Shown here: positions 1 to 7,396 of the stretch, piece after piece
Layout: each line of letters begins with the position of its first letter
Position numbering within the stretch: the stretch's first letter is position 1
Source: Alphaproteobacteria bacterium
GTDB taxonomy: Bacteria; Pseudomonadota; Alphaproteobacteria; Micropepsales; Micropepsaceae
Assembly: GCA_028869725.1 (NCBI GenBank)
Contig: JAGWRJ010000687.1
Span: 1-21,204, forward strand
Length of the DNA stretch: 21,204 nucleotides
Direction of reading: 5' to 3'
The notes under the pieces: generated by a model
What the model saw: only the letters and a program-made list of their open reading frames with translations
Database searches by the model: none
What the model was told of the DNA's origin: nothing
Translations under genes and position numbers: made by a program

Positions 1-801
1 ACGCCGAGTCTCTGGGGCTTCGAGGAGCGTGAGGTCCTGATGGAGTTCCACGAAGCGGCATCGGGCGCGCGGCTTCACGCCAATTATTTCCGCCCGGGTG
101 GTGTGGCGAAGGATCTGCCTGCCGGCCTCGAAGAGCGGATCGGGGCGTGGGCGGAGAGATTCCCGAAGTTCATCGATGACCTTGAGGGCTTGCTGACCGC
201 CAACCGAATCTGGAAGCAGCGGACAGTGGATATCGGGATCATGTCGCCTGAGCAGGCCCTGGCGTGGGGTTTCTCTGGACCATGCATCCGGGCCTCCGGC
301 ATTGCCTGGGATTTGCGGCGCGCCCAGCCCTACGAAATGTACGACAAGGTCGCGTTCAAGGTTCCTGTTGGACGCAATGGTGATTGCTATGATCGCTATC
401 TTATCCGCATCGCGGAGATGCGGGAGAGCGTTTCGATCATCAAGCAATGCCTCGCGGCGATGAAACCTGGCCCCGTCAAGGTGCAGGATCGGAAACTCAC
501 GCCACCGACCCGAAAGGAGATGAAGCGCTCGATGGAAGCGCTCATCCATCATTTCAAGCTCTTCACCGAGGGGTTCCATGTGCCGGCGGGCGCGACCTAC
601 ACGGCGGTCGAGGCGCCAAAAGGAGAGTTCGGCGTCTATCTCGTCTCCGATGGCACGAACCGTCCCTATCGCTGCAAGATCCGTGCGACCGGCTTTGCCC
701 ATCTTCAGGCAATCGAGACCATGGCGAAGGGCCACATGCTGGCGGACGCTGTCGCGATCATCGGGTCGCTCGATATCGTTTTCGGAGAGATCGACCGTTG
801 A
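1..801 (+). CDS. nuoD: NADH-quinone oxidoreductase subunit D, C-terminal part (5' truncated by window)
   Basis: This is the 49 kDa-type subunit of complex I. It sits in the peripheral Q module and helps form the quinone-binding cavity with NuoB. The frame is open from base 1, so the gene starts upstream; 266 codons are visible, roughly the last two thirds of a protein usually near 400 residues. The visible start reads LWGFEEREVLMEF, followed by GARLHANYFRPGGV, both highly characteristic of NuoD. The end, IGSLDIVFGEIDR, is the near-invariant C-terminus of the family, with the terminal Arg directly before TGA. The stop overlaps the proposed TTG start of nuoE. No frameshift is seen. Identification is secure; only the N-terminus is missing. 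Confidence 0.97.
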   Translation, partial: TPSLWGFEEREVLMEFHEAASGARLHANYFRPGGVAKDLPAGLEERIGAWAERFPKFIDDLEGLLTANRIWKQRTVDIGIMSPEQALAWGFSGPCIRASGIAWDLRRAQPYEMYDKVAFKVPVGRNGDCYDRYLIRIAEMRESVSIIKQCLAAMKPGPVKVQDRKLTPPTRKEMKRSMEALIHHFKLFTEGFHVPAGATYTAVEAPKGEFGVYLVSDGTNRPYRCKIRATGFAHLQAIETMAKGHMLADAVAIIGSLDIVFGEIDR

Positions 802-1403
802 ACGAGTCCGCAACATTCGCATTTGATGCCGAGAGCGAAGACCAGATCGCGACAATCATCGCGAAATATCCACCGGGCCGGCAGGCAAGCGCCGTGTTGC
901 CCTTGCTCGATTTGGCTCAGCGCCAGATGCGACGCACGAGCGGAAGTGCGTGGGTGCCGCGTGTCGCGATGGATGTGATCGCTGCTCGGCTCGACATGGC
1001 ACCGATCCGTGTCTACGAGGTCGCAACATTTTATTTCATGTTCAATACAAAGCCGGTTGGCAAATACCATTTGCAGGTCTGCACCACGACGCCGTGTTGG
1101 CTGCGTGGTTCGGACGAGGTGACCGCCACGTGCAGGCGTGCAACCGGGATTAGCAAATGGGGAGAGACCTCCGAGGACGGTCTGTTCACCATGACGGAGG
1201 TGGAGTGCCTCGGCGCCTGCGTGAACGCACCAATTCTTCAGGTCGACGACGACTTCTACGAAGATATGGACGCAGCAAGGACACAGGCGCTGATCGACGC
1301 CTTGCGTCGTGGCGAGAAGCCGGCGCCCGGTTCGATGGCCGGGCGCCAGGGTTCGGCGCCCGAGGGCGGTCCGACGACGCTCCTCGACGTCCCGGCGGAG
1401 TAA
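798..1403 (+). CDS. nuoE: NADH-quinone oxidoreductase subunit E (24 kDa-type, [2Fe-2S])
   Basis: NuoE is part of the NADH dehydrogenase module and carries the off-path [2Fe-2S] cluster N1a next to the FMN of NuoF. The thioredoxin-like fold is shown by the ligands C95 and C100 (CTTTPC) and C137 and C141 (CLGAC). The helical N-terminal motif IIAKYPPGRQASAVLPLL and RVYEVATFYFMF are typical. I chose the TTG at 798 because it overlaps the nuoD stop as TTGA, GGAGAG lies 8 bases upstream (784-789), and the next in-frame ATG would remove the conserved N-terminal helix. This gives 201 residues, longer than the E. coli protein but usual for alphaproteobacteria because of a C-terminal tail rich in Gly, Ala and Pro. 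Only the start codon is slightly uncertain. Confidence 0.95.
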   Translation: MNESATFAFDAESEDQIATIIAKYPPGRQASAVLPLLDLAQRQMRRTSGSAWVPRVAMDVIAARLDMAPIRVYEVATFYFMFNTKPVGKYHLQVCTTTPCWLRGSDEVTATCRRATGISKWGETSEDGLFTMTEVECLGACVNAPILQVDDDFYEDMDAARTQALIDALRRGEKPAPGSMAGRQGSAPEGGPTTLLDVPAE

Positions 1404-1407
1404 GCGA

Positions 1408-2697
1408 ATGCTCGCAGACAAGGACCGGATCTTCACCAACCTGTATGGCCAGCATGACTGGCGGTTGGCGGGCGCTCGGCGCCGCGGAGATTGGGACGGG
1501 ACAGCGGCAATTATCGCTCGTGGGCGAGAGACGATTGTCGAGGAGATAAAGGCGTCTGGCCTGCGTGGACGTGGTGGCGCGGGATTTCCAACAGGTATGA
1601 AGTGGTCGTTCATGCCGAAGGATGTAGGTCCTCGGCCGCATTATCTCGTGGTGAATGCTGACGAGTCCGAGCCTGGCACCTGCAAAGATCGCGATATTCT
1701 ACGCTACGATCCGCACAAGCTGGTGGAGGGCTGCCTGCTCGCGTCGTTCGCGATGGGCGCGCACGCTTGCTACATCTATATCCGCGGTGAGTTTTACAAC
1801 GAGGCCCTGCACCTGCAGGCGGCGATCGATGAAGCCTATGAGGCCGGGCTGATCGGGAAGAATGCCTGCGGCTCTGGCTGGGATTTCGATCTTTATGTTC
1901 ATCGTGGCGCCGGCGCTTATATCTGCGGCGAGGAGACGGCTCTTCTGGAGAGCCTCGAGGGCAAGAAGGGCATGCCGCGGCTGAAGCCGCCATTCCCGGC
2001 CGCGGTCGGGCTATACGGGTGCCCGACAACGGTGAACAATGTGGAGAGCATAGCGGTGGCGCCGACGATCTTGCGGCGCGGCGCTGCTTGGTTCTCTGCG
2101 CTTGGCCGACCGAAGAATGCAGGTACCAAGCTGTTCTGCATCTCGGGCCACGTGAACAAGCCGTGCAACGTCGAAGAGGAACTCGGCATTCCCTTGCGTG
2201 AGCTCATAGAGCGTTACGCGGGCGGGGTGCGGGGTGGCTGGGAAAATCTTTTGGGCGTAATTCCGGGTGGATCGAGCGTGCCGGTGCTGCCGAAGAGCAT
2301 TTGCGACGACGTGCTGATGGACTTCGACAGCCTGCGCGACGTGAAGTCCGGCCTCGGTACAGCGGCGGTGATCGTGATGGATAAGTCCACCGATATCATC
2401 CGCGCTATCGCGCGTCTTTCGCATTTCTATAAGCACGAGAGCTGCGGCCAATGCACGCCGTGCCGCGAGGGCACAGGTTGGATGATGCGCGTCATGAATC
2501 GCATGGTTGAGGGGCGCGCCGAACCAGAGGAGATCGATACGCTGGAGCAGGTCACGAGACAGGTGGAAGGACACACGATCTGTGCGTTGGGTGACGCGGC
2601 CGCGTGGCCGATCCAGGGTCTGATCCGCCATTTTCGTCCCGTGATCGAGGAGCGGATTGCTGCCTACAAGGCAGGTCAACGCATGGCGGCGGAGTAA
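1408..2697 (+). CDS. nuoF: NADH-quinone oxidoreductase subunit F (51 kDa-type, NADH/FMN-binding)
   Basis: NuoF is the flavoprotein that oxidises NADH and passes electrons to the iron-sulfur chain. The sequence shows the FMN/NADH-binding stretch GLRGRGGAGFPTGMKW (about residues 51-66), NADESEPGTCKDR (83-95) and GAGAYICGEETALLESLEG (167-185). The [4Fe-4S] cluster N3 ligands are C346, C349 and C352 (ESCGQCTPCREG) plus C392 (HTICALGD). The length of 429 residues matches the family. The ATG at 1408 is 4 bases after the nuoE stop, and GGAG at 1397-1400 provides a well-spaced ribosome site inside the nuoE end. An in-frame extension to 1309 exists but would overlap nuoE and has no family character. 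The gene is intact. Confidence 0.98.
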   Translation: MLADKDRIFTNLYGQHDWRLAGARRRGDWDGTAAIIARGRETIVEEIKASGLRGRGGAGFPTGMKWSFMPKDVGPRPHYLVVNADESEPGTCKDRDILRYDPHKLVEGCLLASFAMGAHACYIYIRGEFYNEALHLQAAIDEAYEAGLIGKNACGSGWDFDLYVHRGAGAYICGEETALLESLEGKKGMPRLKPPFPAAVGLYGCPTTVNNVESIAVAPTILRRGAAWFSALGRPKNAGTKLFCISGHVNKPCNVEEELGIPLRELIERYAGGVRGGWENLLGVIPGGSSVPVLPKSICDDVLMDFDSLRDVKSGLGTAAVIVMDKSTDIIRAIARLSHFYKHESCGQCTPCREGTGWMMRVMNRMVEGRAEPEEIDTLEQVTRQVEGHTICALGDAAAWPIQGLIRHFRPVIEERIAAYKAGQRMAAE

Positions 2698-2701
2698 GGC
2701 G

Positions 2702-4753
2702 ATGAAGGTCACCGTCGATGGGATCGAGGTGGAGGTGCCTCCGGGCAGCAATGTGCTGCAGGCCTGTGAGGCCGCGGGCAAGGAAGTCCCGCGCTTCTGC
2801 TATCACGAGCGCCTGTCGGTTGCCGGCAATTGCCGGATGTGCCTCGTCGAGATCGAGAAGGCTCCACCGAAGCCATTTGCGTCCTGCGCCTATCCGGCCG
2901 CCGACGGGATGGTGGTTCACACTGACTCTCCGATGGTGCGCGCTGCTCGACGTGCGGTGATGGAATTCCTCCTCATCAACCATCCGCTCGATTGCCCGAT
3001 CTGTGACCAGGGCGGCGAATGCGATCTGCAGGACCAGGCCGTTGGATACGGCATGGACCATTCCCGCTACGACGAGAACAAAAGGGCCGTGCGCGACAAG
3101 GATTTGGGGCCCCTCGTCAAGACCGTGATGACGCGCTGTATCCATTGTACCCGCTGCATCCGCTTTTCGACGGAAATCGCTGGCGTCTCTGAACTGGGTG
3201 CGACGGGGCGTGGCGAGAACATGGAAGTTGGCACCTACGTCGAGAAGGCTTTGTCCTCGGAGCTGTCGGGCAACCTGATCGACATCTGTCCTGTCGGAGC
3301 ATTGACCTCGAAACCATACGCGTTCGTCGCGCGGCCATGGGAACTGACTAAGACTGACTCCGTGGACGTGATGGATGCCGTAGGGGCCGCAATCCGGGTC
3401 GACACGCGCGGTCCTGAGGTGCTGCGGATCCTTCCGCGCCTCAATGAGGATGTGAACGAGGAATGGCTCGCCGATAAGTCCCGCTTTGCACTCGACGGCC
3501 TTCGGCGCCGCCGCCTGGATCATCCCTGGGTTCGGCGGGGCGACAAGCTGATCAAGGCGAGTTGGACCGAGGCCTTTGACGCGATCAAAACCCGGCTTTC
3601 CGGAATGGATGGTTCGAAGATTGGCGCGATCGCCGGGGACCTTTGCGACGTCGAGAGCATGGTGGCACTGCGCGATCTGATGGCGGCATTGGGTTCACCC
3701 AATCTGGATTGCCGGCAGGATGGCGCGGCATTGGACGCGAGCCGCCGCGATTTTTATACCTTCAACACGACGATCGCGGGGATCGAGGAAGCGGACGCGG
3801 TGCTGATGATCGGCACCAACCCTCGTATCGAGGCCCCCCTGATCAACGCCCGCCTCCGCAAGCGGTGGCTCCAGAATCAGATGCCGGTAGCGCTCATCGG
3901 CGAGCCGGCCGACCTCACTTACAAGGTCGAGATGCTCGAAAACCGGACGGCAACGCTCGCAGCAATCGCCGCTGGAACGCACCCCTTCGCTGCCGTGTTG
4001 AAAGCGGCGAAGAGGCCGATGCTGATACTGGGGCAGGCGGCACTCGCGCGCGCCGACGGTGCGGCGGTCCTGGCGCAGGCCTGGTCGCTTGCGGCGGCGT
4101 ACGGAATGCTTTCGCCCGAGTGGCATGGCTTCAATGTGCTGCACTCGGCGGCCGCGCGGGTGGGGGGCATGGATATCGGGTTCCTGCCCGGTGCAAGTGG
4201 CAGTAGCGTGGCCGAGATGCTCGCTGGCAGCGTCGAGGCCTTGTGGTTACTGGGTGCTGACGAAGCGGATCTTTCAAAACTCCCGTCCACGACCTTCGTG
4301 ATTTACCAGGGGCACCATGGCGATCGCGGTGCGGGGCGCGCTGATGTGATTTTGCCTGGCTGTGCCTATACCGAAAAGGATGGTACCTGGGTGAACACGG
4401 AAGGCCGCGTGCAACGCGGTCAGCGAGCCGGCGATCCACCGGGTCAGGCGCGCGACGATTGGGCGATCCTGCGCGCCGTGTCGGCGGCTCTTGGTAAACC
4501 CCTTCCGTATGACTCACTGGCGGCACTGCGGAAGTCAATGGAAGCAAAGCACCCGATGCTGCGCGACATTGATTCCCTGCCGCGCTTCGGCTGCGCGGAT
4601 ACGACGGGCCCCGCCGCCAATGGCCAGCTAAGTGAGATGCCATTTGGTGTCTCGATCAGCAACTATTACATGACCGATCCGATAAGCCGGGCCAGCGCGA
4701 CGATGGCGGCCTGCACCGAGGCCCTCAGTGGCCACGCGATGGCGGCAGAATGA
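2702..4753 (+). CDS. nuoG: NADH-quinone oxidoreductase subunit G (75 kDa-type iron-sulfur subunit)
   Basis: NuoG carries the electron wire from NuoF towards the Q module. The N-terminal ferredoxin domain has [2Fe-2S] ligands C33, C44, C47 and C62. Next come the His-Cys3 cluster N5 (H94, C98, C101, C107) and cluster N4 (C146, C149, C152, C196). After about residue 215 the protein continues as a molybdopterin-oxidoreductase-like domain that binds no molybdenum in complex I. I did not see the four extra cysteines of the N7 cluster found in E. coli. The length of 683 residues fits the shorter mitochondrial/alphaproteobacterial form. ATG 2702 lies 4 bases after the nuoF stop, with GCGGAG just upstream; nuoH overlaps the end. 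Confidence 0.97.
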   Translation: MKVTVDGIEVEVPPGSNVLQACEAAGKEVPRFCYHERLSVAGNCRMCLVEIEKAPPKPFASCAYPAADGMVVHTDSPMVRAARRAVMEFLLINHPLDCPICDQGGECDLQDQAVGYGMDHSRYDENKRAVRDKDLGPLVKTVMTRCIHCTRCIRFSTEIAGVSELGATGRGENMEVGTYVEKALSSELSGNLIDICPVGALTSKPYAFVARPWELTKTDSVDVMDAVGAAIRVDTRGPEVLRILPRLNEDVNEEWLADKSRFALDGLRRRRLDHPWVRRGDKLIKASWTEAFDAIKTRLSGMDGSKIGAIAGDLCDVESMVALRDLMAALGSPNLDCRQDGAALDASRRDFYTFNTTIAGIEEADAVLMIGTNPRIEAPLINARLRKRWLQNQMPVALIGEPADLTYKVEMLENRTATLAAIAAGTHPFAAVLKAAKRPMLILGQAALARADGAAVLAQAWSLAAAYGMLSPEWHGFNVLHSAAARVGGMDIGFLPGASGSSVAEMLAGSVEALWLLGADEADLSKLPSTTFVIYQGHHGDRGAGRADVILPGCAYTEKDGTWVNTEGRVQRGQRAGDPPGQARDDWAILRAVSAALGKPLPYDSLAALRKSMEAKHPMLRDIDSLPRFGCADTTGPAANGQLSEMPFGVSISNYYMTDPISRASATMAACTEALSGHAMAAE

Positions 4754-5769
4754 CAATGGACGCCTTTCTGGCCACCCCCCTTGGGTTTCTGATCCTCACG
4801 CTCGTCAAAGCCTTCCTGCTGTTGGTGCCTTTGCTGATTGGCGTCGCTTATCTCACCTATGCGGAGCGCAAGGTGCTGGCGGCAATGCAACTCCGCAAAG
4901 GCCCCAATGTGGTCGGGCCGTTCGGTCTGTTTCAGCCGTTCGCCGACGCGCTCAAGATGATCACGAAGGAGACGATCCTTCCGGCCGGCGCTAACCGCGG
5001 TCTCTTTCTACTCGCACCGATGCTTACATTCTCGCTGGCGATGATTGCCTGGGCCGTGATCCCGGTGAACGCGGGATGGGCCAACGCGGACATCAACGTT
5101 GGCGTACTTTATCTGTTCGCGGTCTCATCGCTCGGCGTTTATGGCGTCATCGTCGCAGGGTGGGCGAGCAACTCCAAATACGCGTTCCTGGGCGCACTGC
5201 GCTCCGCTGCACAGATGGTTTCCTACGAAGTTTCCATGGGCTTCGTCATCGTGACGGTCCTGTTGTGCGTGGGGTCTCTGAACGTCACCGCGGTGGTAGA
5301 AGCCCAGCGGCACTGGTGGTTCTGCGTACCGCTATTCCCCATGTTTGTGGTGTTCTTCATCTCGACGCTTGCGGAGACTAACCGCGCGCCATTCGATCTT
5401 CCAGAAGGCGAGAGCGAAATCGTGGCCGGCTTCTTCGTTGAGTATTCGTCGATGAGCTTCGCACTCTTCTTCCTCGGGGAATACGCCAATATGATCCTGA
5501 TGGCGGCCCTGACAACGATCCTGTTCCTTGGTGGTTGGCTAGCTCCGTTCGGACTCGCGCCATTTACGTGGATCCCGGGTCCAATCTGGTTCATTGCCAA
5601 GGTCTGCTTTTGTCTCTTTGTCTTCCTTTGGGTACGAGCGACCTTCCCGCGTTATCGCTATGATCAGCTCATGCGTCTGGGCTGGAAGGTGTTTCTGCCG
5701 TTGTCCCTATTCTGGCTGGTGCTGACGGCGGGCGTTCTGGAGTTCGCTGGCTGGCTGCCGGCCTCGTGA
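4750..5769 (+). CDS. nuoH: NADH-quinone oxidoreductase subunit H (membrane, quinone-site subunit)
   Basis: NuoH (ND1) is the membrane subunit that joins the peripheral arm to the proton-pumping arm and lines the quinone entry channel. Hallmarks are YAERKVLAAMQLRKGPNVVG (residues 37-56), GLFQPFADALKMITKE and the acidic loop AETNRAPFDLPEGESEIVAG (208-227), which faces the quinone chamber. Around eight hydrophobic helices are visible across the 339 residues. The ATG at 4750 overlaps the nuoG stop in an ATGA arrangement; a second ATG two codons on (4756) is an equally acceptable start. A recognisable Shine-Dalgarno is weak, consistent with translational coupling to nuoG. Confidence 0.97.
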   Translation: MTMDAFLATPLGFLILTLVKAFLLLVPLLIGVAYLTYAERKVLAAMQLRKGPNVVGPFGLFQPFADALKMITKETILPAGANRGLFLLAPMLTFSLAMIAWAVIPVNAGWANADINVGVLYLFAVSSLGVYGVIVAGWASNSKYAFLGALRSAAQMVSYEVSMGFVIVTVLLCVGSLNVTAVVEAQRHWWFCVPLFPMFVVFFISTLAETNRAPFDLPEGESEIVAGFFVEYSSMSFALFFLGEYANMILMAALTTILFLGGWLAPFGLAPFTWIPGPIWFIAKVCFCLFVFLWVRATFPRYRYDQLMRLGWKVFLPLSLFWLVLTAGVLEFAGWLPAS

Positions 5770-5785
5770 AACGGGTGGGTTAGGT

Positions 5786-6274
5786 ATGGCGTTTCTCGAT
5801 CGCACGGCACGTGGGTTGCTGTTGGAGGAACTCGTCTCCGGCATGGCCTTGACGCTGCGGTATTTCTTCCGCCCCAAGGCTACGATCAATTATCCTTACG
5901 AAAAGGGCCCAATTTCTCCGCGCTTCAAAGGGGAGCATGCCCTGCGTCGCTATCCCAATGGCGAAGAGCGTTGCATCGCCTGCAAGCTTTGCGAGGCCAT
6001 TTGTCCGGCGCAGGCTATTACCATTGAGGCGGAGCCGCGTGAGGACGGATCGCGTCGGACCACGCGTTACGATATCGATATGACGAAATGCATCTACTGC
6101 GGCCTTTGCGAAGAATCGTGTCCGGTCGACGCCATCGTAGAGGGCCCCAATTTCGAGTTTGCGACCGAGACACGCGAGGAGTTGCTGTACGATAAGGATA
6201 AGCTGCTCGCGAACGGGGACCGCTGGGAGGCGGAGATTGCGCGCCGGCTAGAGCTCGACGGACCATACCGGTGA
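5786..6274 (+). CDS. nuoI: NADH-quinone oxidoreductase subunit I (two [4Fe-4S] clusters)
   Basis: NuoI (TYKY-type) carries clusters N6a and N6b, which hand electrons to N2 in NuoB near the quinone site. Two ferredoxin motifs are complete: C63, C66, C69, C73 (CIACKLCEAICP) and C102, C105, C108, C112 (CIYCGLCEESCP). The last cysteine of each motif is followed by Pro, as usual. The N-terminal amphipathic segment FLDRTARGLLLEELVSGMALTLRYFF (written here by its ends: residues 3-28) is the alphaproteobacterial-type membrane anchor helix. Length is 162 residues, as expected. The ATG at 5786 follows nuoH by 16 bases; the ribosome site (GGTTAGG) is only moderate. Confidence 0.97.
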   Translation: MAFLDRTARGLLLEELVSGMALTLRYFFRPKATINYPYEKGPISPRFKGEHALRRYPNGEERCIACKLCEAICPAQAITIEAEPREDGSRRTTRYDIDMTKCIYCGLCEESCPVDAIVEGPNFEFATETREELLYDKDKLLANGDRWEAEIARRLELDGPYR

Positions 6275-6285
6275 GGACGTAAGAA

Positions 6286-6993
6286 ATGTCGATCTTCGCG
6301 GCGATAGCTCACGCACTTCCGGCCATCGCGTTCTGGGTCCTTGCCACCATACTTGTCGCGTCCGCGGCGATGGTTGTCTCCGCGCGCAACCCGGTCCACG
6401 CGGTGCTCTTTCTTATCCTTGCGTTCTTCAACGCCGCCGGCTTGTTTTTGCTCGCCGGTGCTGAGTTTCTGGCGATGATCCTGGTGATCGTTTACGTCGG
6501 CGCCGTCGCGGTCCTATTCCTGTTTGTGGTGATGATGCTCGACATCGACTTCGCGCGGCTTCGTGAAGGGTTCCAGCGCTATGCGCCCATAGGGGCAGCT
6601 GTTGGTGTGCTTCTGCTTTTCGAGCTCGGGGTGGTGCTGAGTGGCTGGCATGTTGCGGCTGGCGCCCCTGGGCTGCGCGCCGCACCGATTGCCGCGACCC
6701 TAACCAACACGGCTCAGCTCGGGACCCTGCTCTATACTCATTATATCCTGTTGTTCCAGACAGCTGGCCTTGTGCTTCTGGTGGCAATGATTGGCGCGAT
6801 TGTACTCACACATCGTGAGGGCACGGTAAGCAGGCGACAATCCATCTCCCAGCAGGTTGCTCGTGATCCGGCTATGACGTTGGTGCTGATGGATGTTGCC
6901 GTGGGTGCAGGCGCCGCTGAGTTCCTGCGCCCGGAGCCAGAGGTGGGCAAGGTCGAGCCGGTGCATGAGCCCGCACATCATGGAGGCCACTGA
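6286..6993 (+). CDS. nuoJ: NADH-quinone oxidoreductase subunit J (membrane)
   Basis: NuoJ (ND6) belongs to the central hydrophilic axis of the membrane arm, and its third helix is thought to switch between alpha and pi form during turnover. Five hydrophobic helices can be placed. The core ILVIVYVGAVAVLFLFVVMM (starting about residue 65) is the family signature, preceded by ARNPVHAVLFLILAFFNAAG. The C-terminus carries VARDPAMTLVLMDVAVGAGA and a His-rich hydrophilic tail (HEPAHHGGH), making it 235 residues, somewhat longer than the usual 200 or so. GAGGACG sits before the ATG at 6286. nuoK begins one base after the stop. Confidence 0.96.
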   Translation: MSIFAAIAHALPAIAFWVLATILVASAAMVVSARNPVHAVLFLILAFFNAAGLFLLAGAEFLAMILVIVYVGAVAVLFLFVVMMLDIDFARLREGFQRYAPIGAAVGVLLLFELGVVLSGWHVAAGAPGLRAAPIAATLTNTAQLGTLLYTHYILLFQTAGLVLLVAMIGAIVLTHREGTVSRRQSISQQVARDPAMTLVLMDVAVGAGAAEFLRPEPEVGKVEPVHEPAHHGGH

Positions 6994-6994
6994 G

Positions 6995-7315
6995 ATGGCA
7001 ATGGCGCTGCCGGTGGGGCTAGGTGCATATCTTGGCGTATCGGCAATCCTGCTCGTCCTCGGCGTGTTCGGAATATTTCTGAATCGTAAGAACGTGATCG
7101 TCATTCTGATGTCGATTGAACTCATTCTATTAGCGGTAAATCTAAACCTCGTGGCATTTTCTGCTGCGCATGGTGACCTGGCGGGGCAGGTGCTAGCCAT
7201 GTTCGTTCTAACCGTTGCTGCCGCAGAGGCCGCGATTGGCCTCGCGATCGTCGTTATCTACTTCCGCAATCGCGGATCGATCGAAGTCGAAGACGTCACC
7301 ATGATGAAAGGGTGA
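6995..7315 (+). CDS. nuoK: NADH-quinone oxidoreductase subunit K (membrane)
   Basis: NuoK (ND4L) is a small three-helix subunit of the proton-translocating arm. The two conserved membrane glutamates are present as E42 (VILMSIELILLAVNLN) and E78 (VAAAEAAIGLAIVV). The length of 106 residues is normal. I placed the start at ATG 6995, one base after the nuoJ stop, because GGAGG at 6982-6986 is 8 bases upstream; the ATG at 7001 is possible but worse spaced. A longer in-frame reading back to 6893 lies wholly inside nuoJ and is not supported by the family. An unusual 81-base gap follows before nuoL. Confidence 0.96.
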   Translation: MAMALPVGLGAYLGVSAILLVLGVFGIFLNRKNVIVILMSIELILLAVNLNLVAFSAAHGDLAGQVLAMFVLTVAAAEAAIGLAIVVIYFRNRGSIEVEDVTMMKG

Positions 7316-7396
7316 CGTGATGCTGGAATCACAACCGAGCCACTCTGCTCGGACTGGCCATCCCATCTGTTTCTGCTCCTCGGGGAACTGGCGTCG

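Noticed and set aside
705..1613. Long minus-strand open frame across nuoE and the start of nuoF
   Set aside because: It is a shadow of two genes with complete iron-sulfur and FMN motifs; its own translation is low-complexity and rich in Arg and His.
2552..3523. Long open frame on the minus strand (over 300 codons) across nuoG
   Set aside because: It lies opposite the well-supported nuoF end and nuoG, has no recognisable motif, and long antisense frames are expected in GC-rich coding DNA.
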